From Prostheceraeus crozeri (lineage: Eukaryota; Platyhelminthes; Polycladida; Euryleptidae): a DNA stretch of 64,000 nucleotides. The notes beneath the pieces were generated by a model. That model was not told the origin of the DNA. It saw nothing but the letters and a program-made list of their open reading frames with translations, and searched no databases. The DNA is taken from positions 558,001 to 622,000 of the forward strand of contig CAJQUW010002215.1 of assembly GCA_907163375.1 (NCBI GenBank). Reading direction: 5' to 3'. The position numbers were made by a program, and so were the translations under genes. This document shows, one piece after another, positions 11,580 to 25,038 of the stretch (its first letter is position 1; each line of letters starts with the position of its first letter).

Positions 11580-13711
11580 GATTTTGTGGTAAGTCTACGA
11601 TATTACTACCATTTTCTAGTCAACCGATTCCGATTCGCAGAAGGCAAACATTCTTATTTCTTAAAGCTACGATTTGTAAATTGGACGATTTTCATATTTT
11701 AACCATTGATCAGCAAATACAAAAGACGATTGGTATACAAACTTATCATAGCTCATTTGAAAGCTGACTGTAATGAATAATGTATCGCACGCTGATGTGC
11801 GACGCGATTGGAAGATATGAGAATTGATTGAATTTCGATACATTTTAGGTTGTCCACTTTTTGTGATCAGCTCTGTTTGTGGTTGGCTTCTTCAGAATTC
11901 TTGCGATGTATGTAGTGAAAACATGCAAGTTTAAATTCACTAAGTTCAATGGTTATTTTTTTCAACATTTCTCTGAAGACGGTGACCATAGAGATCCATA
12001 GACTAGAATGGACAACAGCTATTTCTTAATGATCATGTCAGGCGATCATTTATGGACCGATCTACGTCAATATTGCTAGATCTTGTGACGAATCAAATTA
12101 CTGAAACATCCAACATTTGCATATTCTTGCCGAAAGGGCATCTATTGCAAGCTATAGATAAAAATCGTGAATATTTACAAAGTACACCGATGAACTGCTG
12201 AGACCTTCCCTGTTCTACATAGTTCTCATTGTGCGTGATTCATTTCCATACTCACATACTTTCTTATTGAAAAGTTACAATTTATAAAGTGAGCGATTTA
12301 CATATTTTGACCACTGTTCAAGAAACACAGTAACGGATACGATTTCATCATAGATGATTGATCATCATAGAATAGATCGATTGAATTTCAACAAAATGCA
12401 GGTGGCCATTCTCATGATCAACTCTGTAGTACTTGATATGTGGATTTTGTGACCGGTGGCTGCTACCTGAGAAAAGCAGCTTTTTAAAATTTTGGATCCA
12501 TTTGATTGCATAAAAGGCATTGAATTTTTACTAAACTCGATGCATGATATTGTTTTTCTAACAAAACCACAAGGTCGATCTATAACTTAGTACTAACTTT
12601 TTCTACTGACTATTTTTTAAGAATACGAGTTGTCGGAAAGGTTCGCATGTCAGGTGTATTTGGCCTTGAAAATCCTATATCAAACATTATTGTAACAACG
12701 GCAAACTTTTCAATTATTATAGACTACATTTCTGATAAAAGTGACAAAACATTGGAGCTAAATCACATATGTGAAAATTGACTGCTGCAGATCTCTTTTC
12801 AATTGTATTTGGCAAAATATAATAACAATTATTTTCCTTTATTTTGAGCAAAAACCCAGACCCTTTTCACCGTGATACGAAACATGAAATCTATATTCTT
12901 TACATATGAATTGGTGAACATCCCGATTTCATGCGGTAAGAACTCATTTCATAAGTCTGCGTTTTCATAGATGTTCGGAGAACTGGCATAATAGGTACAT
13001 GTAATCAAATGAGCAGATGAGTTCAGACATGCTTTCATACGTCAAGTCTCATAGATGACTTCATTTGGAACGTATCAATTATTCATTCCGTAAACAAAAG
13101 ACAGCTACGGTACTAGACATCTGCAAAGTTGACAGAGAGTATAGAACTGATGTCTAGGTGCAATGACTCATTTGAAATGAATGTACTAAATAGGATATCA
13201 TTGATCTTGCGAACTTATAAATTATTTGAGCAAAAGGTATATTAAAAAAAGGAATCCTTCATTCATGAATTTCATAATAACAGAAAATGTGAAGTATGCA
13301 TGTCCCCGCCCCATGTCAAACGGAATGAAGAAAAGTAACTTGGAAATGCATCGAAATATGTAATCCTGAATTACATAAATTGCGGGTCTCTACTGTGGGA
13401 TTATTAAACATTGAGTTGCATCCTCAGTTGAAATATGGGAACAGACCTGAATAACCACCATTTCAGCCAACAACTGTTGGTTCACATCCCTCAACAGCAG
13501 CTCAAATATTGGTTGCACCTCAATATTGACAATCATTGCATGTTATTGTAGTTTCCTCAAAGTAAATATATATTAAAGTGCCAATCCTAATCAACATTGG
13601 TTAAATTGTTACACATGCGTCCACTTGGATTACATTTTTTAGGATACGAGGCACCATACAAATCACTACAATTTATTGCAAGTCAATGCACGTACATGAA
13701 ATATTAACGCA
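11580..13711. other. no gene seen
   Basis: AT-rich sequence without recognisable coding potential. It contains the diverged partner (about 13,400-13,500) of the repeat scrap near 9,327. Confidence 0.4.
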
Positions 13712-14443
13712 CCCTCACGAATATTTTTCATGAGAACTTAACGAAATTTAATGCGGAGTCATGAGATTTTTATGAGAGCTCATGAGGTTATGATGAGTCT
13801 CATGATATTCTCATGAGGAAATATTTAACTCATGATGTTCTCATGATGCTTTGATGAGAATCCAATGAGTGGCAATGAGAACATTCATGATGCGTTCATG
13901 GGAAGATCATGAGCATTCATGAAGGTTTGTGAAAATAAGTTTATAAGTAGTAAGGCATGCATGCTAGCCGCGAAAGGTAAGAGTCATGAGAAAGCTTATT
14001 CAACCGATAAGAATCTCCAAGTTTACTCTATAAAGGATAAAAAGCAACAATATAGAATATATCATAGCGATCTGCAACAACCTTCTCGAAATGATGCATA
14101 TATAATTTAGCTTTAGACTTACATGTAGATGTTGACTGCAAGACGTTGAAAATAGAGATATAATACAATCACCGTTCAAATTCATATCATAATCACAATA
14201 ATGCTTCATTATTACGAAAACTGAAATAGTTTTGTGAACATGGCGTTGGAATGCTCCGGGACAAAGTGGCCACATTAAGAAAGCCTCAATAACTAAATGC
14301 CAGAAAAATCAACTCAGAAGTATGAAAGAGCAACTGTTAATTTATGAGATTTTTATGAGAAAACGTTCCAAATCCGCATGTTATTTCATAAGTCATATAT
14401 GAGAGAAAATCTCATGAAAAATCATTAGAAAGTTTCGTGAGGG
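13712..14443. mobile_element. TCATGA-rich terminal-inverted-repeat element
   Basis: The left end CCCTCACGAATATTTTTCAT and the right end (reverse complement CCCTCACGAAACTTTC..., followed by TTTTTCATGAGA) are inverted copies. Between about 13,730 and 13,925 the palindromic core TCATGA and close variants recur roughly every 15-20 bp, and three or so more lie near the right end. Such subterminal arrays are typical transposase-binding clusters of non-autonomous DNA elements. I could not fix a target duplication, so the superfamily is open. A short frame at 13,919-14,110 has no recognisable content. Confidence 0.6.
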
Positions 14444-15314
14444 CATCTTTGCAAGCAAGCTTTTGTTATATGTCTCTAATTTATCCCACGAAGGAGGCGC
14501 CATGATGATGCGGGCTGTATTTACATGTATAGTCAGTCAAACAAGGGTCGAGGTGCATCAGTGGAGATGTCACGATATTCTTTTCGAAAATTATTGCTCA
14601 ACTTCGGAGTAATTACCAAATCTAGAGAGGTGTGATGATAAATTGACAAATAGTCAAGCTCTCTTCGTCTTCAAGCAGAAGGTGAGGCAATGACTGACTG
14701 CATTTAACCGAGACGCGTTTTGTGGGGTGATGGATCGTTACCTCCACAACTATTGCTCCGAATGGCAAGAAATTCACAGCAAAACATGTTTTGTGTGTGT
14801 GTGTGTGTGAACTTTCTAATGGTGGCAATCAACCAATCTGAGACGGTCATCTTCGCATTATAAATAGCAATTCAAAACTTGAAATCACCAAATTTGATCG
14901 ATCTTTGAACTTCTAGACAATTTGCCGAATTTTGCCCATAAAGCTTATTGATGATTGCTATTTACGATGCCAAGATGGTTCAATGCACTGAAAACCTACT
15001 CATGAGTACAAAAACAGATTGATAAGATTGATTTATGTCTTGAATACAGCTCAAATATACTTGCATGAAATGTGGAAAATTTTCCTCCAAGAGTCATGGC
15101 CTTTCCGATGTAGATTTCTGTGAAACACTATTCAACAGCTCTAAATGGTCGCAAATGTGGTTATAAAGGAAGTCAGGCGACTGGCAGATGCCCAAGGAAT
15201 TCAAATTTTTAGGAAAATTCCAAAAACTGACTACATATATTTGCACTTACAACCAAAAATTTAGCAATATTTACTCAATATTTGAATTTCAAATACTGTA
15301 TTTAAGTAGGGTCT
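14444..15314. other. no gene seen; short GT microsatellite
   Basis: A (TG)9 run lies at 14,792-14,809. The rest is AT-rich without recognisable features. Confidence 0.5.
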
Positions 15315-15515
15315 ATGTTGTTCGATATTAAGCTTGAAGTAAAATTCTTGGGAGCAATATTTGATGAATCACTGAAATGGAAACAACATTCATCTAAGAT
15401 AACAAAGAAGGGATTGTGCAAATTATCAGTGATTCGTCAATTAAAGTCTTTTCTTAATGGATGCATTCAACAAGGTGCTTCAAAGTACCACACTAAATTA
15501 AAAGATGTGTATTGA
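15315..15515 (+). pseudogene. LINE reverse-transcriptase C-terminal scrap
   Basis: The frame includes VKFLGAIFDESLKWKQH followed by a Lys-rich helix. It matches the well-known 'vkyLGv.fD..L.W..H' block after the polymerase core of CR1/Jockey/RTE-like LINEs. Only about 60 residues remain, so it is a small fossil of a LINE. Confidence 0.55.
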
Positions 15516-15609
15516 AAAGTTAAAAAAAAGAGAAAGTCAAAAGTCATGACGTATCGGGTGCCCATGGTTTGTTTTTACGGGTTATGCGTATAGTTTTTGT
15601 ACCCTGAAT

Positions 15610-16130
15610 ACTTGGACGCTAAATTTTTTATGTATTTGAATTTCTTTCCAAATTTGCTCATCCATCCTCTGATTTGAATATATCTCTTATTAAAGCTAAA
15701 TCTACTTTCTTTTCACTGAAACCTGTCAGCCACAATAATTTCTTCAAGTTTTTATTTGCTCCTTTTGCTTCTTCTCTTCATACTTCGAGAAATCATCATT
15801 TTACTCATTCCTTTGACCACAAACTTGTTTTCAAGTTTCCCAAAACCATTCGTTTGACTTTAATCAATAATTGTAAGAAAACTGATGGTGGCATCCCGTG
15901 TAGAAATTGTAACAAGTTTTATGCAGGAGAAATCGGGGACCTTTTGATACTCGTTTCAAAGACAATAGAAAAGTTATTGTCAATTTTGATATGAATAATG
16001 CTCTTGCTAACCATTCTAACAATACTTGATACTTTATTGATTTTGATCATTGTGAAGTTTTATCGCGTTGTAGTAACCTAACTGTCAGACGAGTTTTTAC
16101 AAGCTGCCTTTATTACATGCAAGTCCAATC
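15610..16130 (+). pseudogene. Second Penelope-like (GIY-YIG) remnant
   Basis: The frame at 15,674-15,994 contains FPKTIRLTLINN, then GIPCRNCNKFYAGEIGD, the 'gvY.ipC..C...YiGqTg' block of Penelope-like GIY-YIG domains. Further recognisable residues (ALANHSNN, IDFDHCEVLS) follow in another frame. It is a degraded fragment of a different Penelope-like lineage from the one at 3,226. Confidence 0.6.
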
Positions 16131-16247
16131 AACCTAATGTACATGTATTGAAAATTCACCATTGTTTTCATGAACATGATGTGCATAGCAGCTACCGCAA
16201 ACAGCCTTGTTAGTAGCGTTCGTGTCCGATAACTGTTGTAGCCACAG

Positions 16248-16764
16248 CATTAGACAGGTCGTCTCTTCTTCCGTTTGACTAGAAGGGAAGCATTGGAACA
16301 TGTAACGTAAATGAAATGGCACAATCTCCTGACTAAATACCATAGCAATCGAACAATGAGCAGCCAGTTCAACATTGAACACGCCAAATTGTGCAAAGTT
16401 TCAGTGACTGTTATCAGCCAGATCACACAGCAAAGAGACACAGACAATGTCAAGTTCTACAGAGAAGTTTGTAAACGTTTTTTCATGCGCCTGCTAACTT
16501 TTTTAAAAATGATCGGAGGGCCCAACATTATCGAGAAGACTTTTGTGCAATTATCTGAATTCTTCGAATCTGAAGGAGTCGTGGCGATCGGAGCATTTTG
16601 AAGGATTTCAGAGCAATCCGCAAGCAACGCACGACTATTTTTCCTATCTCTGTAAGGTATTAAAAATTTCTTTTTGCCCACTTATTAAGTTCCTTCATGT
16701 GCCATCTGCTTGAATCAGTTTGCACTTCTAGCAAAGTGATACGATTAAACAATCCAATTCTGTG
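16248..16764 (+). repeat. Dispersed repeat family, copy 2
   Basis: This is the sister of 2,165-2,940, in the same orientation and without the 258-bp insertion. It keeps an open frame of 96 codons (16,311-16,601) with no known domain. The open frame in only one diverged copy could be chance or the trace of a lost protein. Confidence 0.7.
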
Positions 16765-19336
16765 GTTGTAGCTTTGCATTCTGTCCACATTCTGTCCATT
16801 CCACTTTAAATTAAAAAATGGCTGTAGCATCACCGGGAACGTCGTGACCTTGACTTTTAATTCAATGTGGGACTTTTATCATATCTTTCCTTGACACCTC
16901 GGATCTTGTAATAATGTTCAACAGCTACGCTCGAACTGCCGTAGAATATGCTGCACCTCTACTTTTTATAAAGTTGCAAATTCAATAGCAAGATTCTATT
17001 GAAGGAATTCAAAGAGAAGCTCACAAAATCATATCGACAGCCTTATGCAAAAATGGCCTATCTGCAATTTTCCACTTTCGAGAAAATTGAAATTAACTTT
17101 CCTATTTTTTATTTTCCAGGTAAACAATATAGTTTTTTCGTGTGTTATATCAAGATTAGTATACCTAACAGGGGATCACTTCATTTTCGCTATACTGGTT
17201 CGACAATAGGTTGTTTTTGCAGATAGGCCAATTTTGCATTAATTTTCTGTAGATAGGCCATTTTTGCACAAAATTAGAATACAGATCGATGATTTGTTTC
17301 ATTTATATTTTCATATTATCTTACAAAATTAGATAAGTATTTTGTGTGTTATATGATAATTACATACTTTAGGCCTATAAGTATTGACTTGAAAAGATAA
17401 TCTAGTTGTGGGCCTAATTTTATGGGGAAAATTTAATTATTATAATGAAAGATTTGTATACATGGCTGTTACTTTCAGTTCAAACACATCAGGAAGTAAA
17501 TATTGAAACCATCTTACTCTATTTCACCCATTAATCGAGAATAATCTAAAAAGGAGCTCAATGAAAACGATTAATTTTTCATCTTTACTTGTGTTAGTTA
17601 GAATGTAAAAAAAAAACTATTCAAAAGATTGCAAAAGTTATCAAGAGTGAGGAAGGCTATCATAAAATGCATGATTTTCACTTGGGATCACTGATTTGAG
17701 TACCTGAAGATCTTGATACTTCCGCTCCGATATTTCCAGATGCGTCGGGAACATTTGGTTCAAGAGAAGGGTCGATGTACGATTTATTCATTGTGGTAAA
17801 AGTGACCACTCCTCTTCTCCTTTTAATTTGAAGTACATTTCGCCTGTCATTGTGTACTTCAATGCTGATAGTTCATTATTAACTTTTGCGTCTCCGATAT
17901 TCTTTCCGGGTCTTATTGACTTCACATACAGGTTTTGAAACCCCTTTTTAAAATAGGAATGGTTCAAATCATGAACAACGTATGGTTCAGGGTTTCGGCG
18001 GGCCAATTTCATCGCCATCTTGCAGTCACTTGGTGAATAGATTTCGCACCTAATTATTCTTTCGATTGTGCTGTGCATAGAATCGACCTCCATTTGACTA
18101 TGCCCGCTGATGAGATACTTCTGTATTATTGTTACGTTTTTTTCTTTAGCCAAGTGTAGGTAGGCATTGCTGACAGTTGCGTTGCGGTTTTGATAAGCAC
18201 AACCGTCGGACCAAATACTTAGTTTCTCAACACTGTCATGACGATTGAGATAATCCTTGAAGTGTTGATACTGAAGGTAGGCAAACACTTCAGAGGATAG
18301 ATCGCCATCAACCTTGGTCCCAGGATAGCAATGTCCCTCTTTGGTTTCTAAACAGTATAATGTGAAGTTATGCATCTGTAATTTTGTCTTATAATACATG
18401 CAGCTTGCTTGTGTTTTGGGACATAACAGGACTGCCTGCAAGTCCATAGTCCATACTGAAACTTTCGGATTGTTTTTTGCTTCATTTTTGTCATTTGCCT
18501 TCTCGGCTTGGGCAGCATCCTTTAAAGTCAAATGCTTGGAGTGATCCTCTGATGATAGAGTGCCAATTTTATATTTTATGCATTCATTGCATTGGTCCTT
18601 TCTCGGAGTAAAGACTCTGAACCCCATGGAGTGGAACTTATTGAGAAACGTACTGTAACCCACTGGCTTTTGGTTTAGAGCTTGTGCACTCGTTTGGTAT
18701 TCTTTGAATAGACCAGACAATGTCTTCCCAGATTCAAGAAATTTCTGGTCCTGATATATTGCTCTGCAATAATGCGATGGCATTGTAGTTATACTATTCA
18801 AGAATGTCTCTAGGTTAGCGGTGACTTCCTCAGTGATCCTATTTGCGACTGTTCGAGCAGAACTGATCGATTCTGGTGATATGAGAGATTCATTAGCCTC
18901 CTCTGACATCCAATGCACAATAGTTCTTTGTGGAATGCCAACTGTTGAACAAAACAGGCTCTTGCAGACATGATAAGAATTTTCGTCCACTTCCAAATTG
19001 TACGAAAAGCTCCTAGATCTGCGAGAATCACTGCTTGATGTACGGCGTTTTTGGTTCTGCTGACTTGATGAGGCTTTTGATGTATATTTTCCTTTCTCAA
19101 AATGTCTTCATCTTACCCCAAACATTGTCGAATATTTTCATTCTTTGTTCTTCTGTGATATTACAGCAAGCTCTTGATGAGATTTTGCAACCATTCGATG
19201 TACAAGACCCTCCCATGGATCGAGCCGGTTTGTTGTTGTATGGTTCTCCCATTTCTCTTAGACGCTTGGTTCGATTTCGTTTCCACAGGTCAGGTCTTCT
19301 TTGCTCATACTTCCTTTTTCTTTTGCCAACTGTAGG

Positions 19337-19410
19337 CATCTCATCTCCATGACTGACAACGGGCATCTCATCTCCATGACTGACAACGGACATCTCATCT
19401 CCATGATTTG
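19337..19410 (-). repeat. 27-nt coding tandem repeat in transposase A
   Basis: CATCTCATCTCCATGACTGA recurs with a 27-bp period nearly three times, encoding repeated GDEMPVVSH on the minus strand. The period is a multiple of three, so the frame is kept. Confidence 0.85.
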
Positions 19411-19504
19411 TATCTGAAAGGAAAACAAACAATAGTAACAATGGATGCTAAATACTCAACTATTACATGTATATTTTAATTGTGTAGAAAAAAGCATGCT
19501 AATT

Positions 19505-19626
19505 AAATGAAAATCATAATTTGACAATAGCCTCTGGCCACCAGGACGCAAAATATATGTATCTAAAAATGAAAATCATAATTTGATCATAGCCTCCGGC
19601 CACCAGGACGCAAAATACATGTATAT
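19505..19626. repeat. 62-bp tandem duplication in an intron of transposon A
   Basis: The unit from AAATGAAAATCATAATTTGA through CCACCAGGACGCAAAATA occurs twice, at 19,505 and 19,567, with a handful of differences. It lies between exons 2 and 3 of the transposase. Confidence 0.85.
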
Positions 19627-21307
19627 TAATAAAAGTTAATTATCTTTATTTAGCTATTGACTAAAAAGGTTGTAAAAATCAATGGGCTATGCACAGCTAT
19701 CTATGGTCATATTGTACTTAACCTGAATTTTTTAATAAATGTTCACGAAGTTCCTATTAAATATCAATTCGAAACATGTTACGAAAGATATAGCGGGCAG
19801 CTATGTATTTCATTGTTTTGCAAAGCCAAAAATATAGCAATGATATATTAAATAGTTGACTATATTTCTTTAATTAGAATACTTTTGCATATCGATCTAA
19901 TTTGATTTTCATAAATGGATAATTTTATTGAAAGAAAAATATCATTTCAATTATTTATTCGTTTCTTAGCACGAATGAAAAGTTAGTTTCTACATACCTT
20001 GCTCGTGTAATAACGTCCGGAAAACTTCATTAGGCGTCAAGGGCATTGAGCGGGGGTTCACAGTTAATTCTGGAAAGTAAAATATGCCTGTAAAAACAGA
20101 CATTTGTTTGATGTCAACTAAACATTTGATATTGAAGTTATCACGTTCTTGATTCCTTCTTAGCTATACCTGCCTACATATAAATGTCTAGATTGATCAG
20201 TGTTTGATACAAGTATTATAACCATATGTATTTATTGAAATGATTCATAAAATGGATATAGAACTCAATAAAAAATCAATTTATGGTATGTACATGCTTT
20301 ATAAAGTTGCAAACTAAAATAATATGTGTACGTAGAAATTAATGTCATAATGAAAATAATATCATAAATAATGAATATTCAAGGATTCTAAATTGAAATT
20401 ATTTGGATATACTATTTGAATAATGCCTAATTTATGATACATTATTCTAACATGTAGCACTGATTATAATATTATACTAAGAGTTTTATAAACTACCCTA
20501 CATAACTTAGATATTTGACAAATATTTCTTGTACTATCGGTAATACTGAAACATCAATGGGCCGATTGTTAAAAACTCACCAATTCGTCGTTTTTTACAG
20601 GCTGCCTGTACCATGAGCATCCCTCTACTTTTTATATTCACGATAAACGAAGTCCACACTTAACAATCGAGCTGATATACCTAACACGCTTGAATGTAGG
20701 AAAGTCAATGTCAACAACAGGCTGATCAATGTCAGAATGATCCATTGATCCTCTGTCTATTGTAACACACATTATTAAACACACACAAGGACATACTATA
20801 TTTAGTATGCTACCAGGACAGCAGACGCTCCACTCAGTGCAGTATTTTTTGAAGGCCGATTGTTCGATGGCTCTCATCTCTATCGACAAGCTACTGCGCG
20901 CTGTCACACAACGCAATTTTGAGTGCACAGTGTGCGACCACTATCTTCCCACAAGCAACGTGCGTCATAATGAAGAAGTATCACGCTTGGCATCTATTTA
21001 GAAAAAGCTACTGTTAATATGAGTTTCATTGTCGCTACGTGTTCCTGCAACGATGCCGAACAAATTTAAGTGTTGACAATAGTCGAAGTACCCTACATGT
21101 GAACCTGAGTTATTTCTGCGTAATGGCCTAACTGACAATGTTAGATAGGCCAAAATGCATTTATGCTAAAAATTAGCATTTCCAACGATAACTTTTTTAA
21201 ATGTTGATGATTAATCGATGACAAACAAAATAAAGATTATTGCTGTATAATAATTCAATTTTGGCCTAAGTGGTAGTTAGGCCATTTTTGCATAAGGCTG
21301 TCGATAT

Positions 21308-22381
21308 GCAGTGATTCTGGTTGTAACTGTTCAAATTTCCTTCCTCCAGAAAATCGCCGTCTGATGTTAGGCATGCGTCTTTTCAGAACTTCAATCAATC
21401 ATGGACATCATCCTCTTCATTGCTTGACACCTGAGCAAAATCAAATTTCGAGAACTTAGCGTGTCCGCATTATCAGGAGTAGACTACTCAAAGAGTGAAA
21501 TCATTTATTGTCAACATGATTCAACTGGCGAATAATGGTTTTAATATTCGTACTTTTGTTGATTTCTTTAGTTTGTGATGATGTCTTCTCATATCGGCTA
21601 TTTCACTTCGCATTTCTGTAGCCACACGATGTTCATTATTGTGCCATTCTATGAAAATAAACGATAATTATTATTACATATAATATCAGATCATGTCATG
21701 ATTCATGTGCTTGCGCTCATATTTATAAAAAAAGAAGCATTCACATTGAAAATCGAATTGCCACCTTATTAAAGTTTATCACAGAAAGTATTCAGAAAAA
21801 GAAGCAAAATTCAGCCCTTCAAAAAATACTTTTGAAAATAGGAAAGATCCAACGATTGAAATCCAAGTTGAAAAATGCGCTAAAACTAATAGTCATAAAA
21901 GCGCAGGCTGAACAGCTCAGTCTTACGATGTCTACACCAAAAATTGTCGAACCGGGGACCGAACCTCCCTCCCCGGTGTTGATAGGTTAAAAAATATTTT
22001 TATTACATTTTTAGCTGTTTGGCATAGATCTTCCGTCTGATCATCCTGAGCGCCACTAAAGACGTCTCATCAGCTACTTTAGGAAACACTGAATTAATCT
22101 TTGTTGGCGTTATGACTGCATAATCTCATAATTTCACCAAATACATTTTTAGCGTAGGAAATGTAGTGAGACTTCACTTCCTTTTTCAATGTTTTCATTC
22201 TTCAATGTATGGAAGTTGCGTGATGTTGCCAATTATTCCGAAAGAATTTGTCGCGAATATTCAGTCTCCTGAAGACTTTCGATAACTTCTGATAAGATAG
22301 GAACAATATCCTTAATACATTTGAAACTGATGTGACGGTCATTTGTGAGAAATCCATGACATCTTCAAGCTGAGGGAGACT
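21308..22381. other. spacer between transposons A and B, no gene seen
   Basis: AT-rich sequence with one GC-rich hairpin-like stretch near 21,952-21,985 (ACCGGGGACC...CCCCGGT). No coding region or repeat family is recognised. Confidence 0.4.
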
Positions 22382-25038
22382 AATTCGTCGCTATGTTGAC
22401 GAAGGGGCGTATGAGCAAAATTTGACTTTTTGAGATACGAACATATCCGGGGTTTTTCATGGTCGCTCTTTCTAATGGTGACATTTTCAAGACTCGAATC
22501 TGAAGCCTTACATGAGTTTCAGAAACATGTGGGGCATATAATCCAAACTTTGCGAATTATCATCTCACGAAGGGGCGTATGAATATACGCCACTTCGTCA
22601 ACAGAATAACATGAACTTTGACGTAATTCTCTACTTCACGAACAGACGCATAGCTGATACGCCTGTTCGTAGAATATAATTTTCACTTGTTGAACAGTAT
22701 AACTGGAATTTACTTGGGCGTGTCTTTAGATCATGCAGTGAAAAAACGGACCGCCGTAGCCTAGCACTTTAGCATCTTATTGTATAAAAGCCTATCGTGC
22801 GGAGATTACTTTGTTGCATGAGTCATAAACGAAGTAGTGAGTAGAAAATGAAATTTTAAGGCTATCATTCGACGTACCATCACGGTGGAGTTATTTTGAA
22901 TTCATTCAAGTAAATACAAATCGCTGGATCTATTTCAATTTACCGGCATTTTACCGGTACATGATTGAGCGAATATACTGTTGCGATATATTTAAGGATT
23001 CACAATACATGTAATACGCTTAATTCCAGAAAGGCAACAAGTTACATATACATCTTAGCGAACTTAAGACGATTTCAAGAGCAATTCATTCTGACAACTT
23101 AGCCTACTGAGCATGCTCATTCAATTTAAAAGGTCAACAAAATCCCTTTCTTTAAACTTGATTTATTAGAAGTACTGTTAATTCAAAAAGACATTGTGTT
23201 TGGTGTCAATATATATGAATTGGGAAATATGGATAATATCTATGAATTTCACTAAAGCAGTCGCTCCAGTAGAACTCATTCAATCTTTGAATGTTAGCAT
23301 TTTACACAGTTTCTCAGTTATTGATGTCAAATATGAATTTGAATCGCGACTAACTCATAAGTTTCGAAGGATTAGCTCAGTGACGACGCTCGGCAATCAG
23401 CAGCTTGACATCGTTCCCCAGTCTGACTTCCTCTATTGTTCATTCCTGGGAAGGATCGCTATCACTATTCACGACCTGCGAAGCGAAGTTCTTTTTGTGA
23501 TTCATTGCCGATGGTTGTCTACATTAGCTGAGGTGAGTTCTCAGCAAAACATCGCAACTTTCAAGTAGATGCTTGTTTACATGTAGGAGAGCTTTTATAG
23601 CCTCTATATTGAATACGATGAATGCGAGCTAAATCTAAAATCTACTGATTTTGTCGCTAATTAGCCTGATGTAGAAAAGAGCTTTATTTTAATCTAAGTC
23701 GCACTTAGTTCTATATACCTTGTCATAAGATTATCGTTATGCAGTAGTCGCATGCATCTAAGCGCCATACCCTTTTATCTTTCAATAGGCTATACGTCTA
23801 GCCTTCTCCATATAATGTATTCCGCTACTATTTGGATTTCATAATAAGCCCTGTATAAACAATGTATTTGACTCGTGTTTGGAGCATCACCTTGAAAGGC
23901 TTTTACTACTGACATATATTCACTATATAGTATAAATGCATATACCATAAAACTTAAAGACCAGACGATTAGCGCTCCTTCTGCTAAAACTTCAAATATC
24001 TCCGGTCATTATGTAGGCCTGCTTTCCCTCTCATATATGACGTCTACAGAATGGTTTTTGGTTGCCAAAAATAACACTGAGTTGAATAGTCCTGAGCAGG
24101 TATTCCTATATGTCTGCTCATTACACTACAACTGCTATTGCTCCTCCAGCGACAAGACAAGTTAAATTATGAATTCGATAATGAAGGAACTATTTCGATG
24201 CCAATTATATTGAATTTTTGTATCCATACGTGCCTACATGTATATCATGACTGTAATTATTTAGATTAATTTGATGCAAAAAAGGCATTTTGAGTTGCAT
24301 GATGAAAACAAAATACCCGCACTTAGAGTGGTATCTATGTATCAGGATATTTAAGTCCATGGATACAGGCAACTACGCAAAAGAAAATTTCAAATTTGCT
24401 GAATGGTGATATAATTTAGGCCTGCGTTACTGTAAGTAAATACTGCTTCGTGCATGCAGCCGGATTACGATTACTGTATAGAATTTCAAATACACTGGGC
24501 ATTCATGAAGCCTAGTCAATATAATAATAGCAATGTACGAAAACTAACGATTATATTTTGCACTCTTTATGATTGCCGAATATTTCATACATCTAATATA
24601 TAATAGGCCTGGGGACAATAAATGCGATGATTTGCTGTACCCAGAATGTATTTATAACGGATTGTAGCTTATTCGATGTGGGAGACCATAGAAAAATAGG
24701 TATAGTTTCATTTGAAAACGGGTCGGCGCTGGCCTGCTTAAGTACGTTGTTGCAATAGTATGGAATACATGAGAAGCACCAGGCTTTTTGGATTTTTTGG
24801 AGAACTTAGAAACTTATTTTCTATCATCAGTTTGCGTCGCAATCAATGAGTTGACGCTAAGAAAATGAGAAAATGTCTCGAGTCTTCTAAAGCTGACAAA
24901 GACAGCAATTATTGTCATGCTGAATTAAGGTCTACATAGAGATTTATTGTACAAGTATATATATAAACATATACAGGTAGGTGAGTACATACATACATAG
25001 GTAGGCTCGTGATAGTAAAGAAGGATTCTTTCTTTCAG

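Larger units (their letters stand above)
17788..20614 (-). pseudogene. Transposase of transposon A, spliced, decayed
   Basis: Exon 1 appears to run from ATG 20,614 to a GTGAGT donor at 20,580. Exon 2 (20,069-19,998) lies between CCAG and GTATGT, and exon 3 starts at 19,413 after TTTCAG; these phases agree. Exon 3 encodes three GDEMPVVSH-type repeats, then a basic, Cys-rich N-terminal region (KRKRKYEQRR, WKRNRTKRLREMG). After one in-frame TGA near 19,098 and one frameshift near 19,050, a 402-codon frame (17,788-18,996) carries the catalytic part: MDLQAVL, WSDGCAYQNRN and GHSQMEVDSMHSTIER supply the candidate acidic residues. The enzyme would cut and paste the element in the nucleus. It is recognisably the same superfamily as the transposase in element B. 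Confidence 0.75.
17035..21303 (-). mobile_element. DNA transposon A (4-bp ATAT target duplication)
   Basis: The left end CGACAGCCTTATGCAAAAAT (from 17,035) is repeated inverted at the right end, up to 21,303. The match continues through TGGCCTA, giving a terminal inverted repeat of about 27 bp. Both ends are flanked by ATAT (17,031-17,034 and 21,304-21,307). The terminal word AGGCCATTTTTGCA recurs subterminally near 17,225, 17,260, 21,145 and 21,265. The transposase gene is on the minus strand. A DDE/D-like protein with a 4-bp duplication is compatible with the Sola superfamily, but I cannot confirm that. About 20,100-20,560 is plain AT-rich intron or intergenic sequence. Confidence 0.85.

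Noticed and set aside
16311-16601. 96-codon frame in repeat copy 2 as a gene
   Set aside because: The diverged sister copy does not keep the frame and no family is recognised; it is treated as part of the repeat.
21952-21985. GC-rich stretch that looked like a tRNA T-arm
   Set aside because: A GGTTCGGTCCC-like B box is present but no A box or acceptor stem lies at the right distance.
23194-23568. 124-codon frame inside transposon B
   Set aside because: No motif, no clear start context, and not part of the recognised transposase order.
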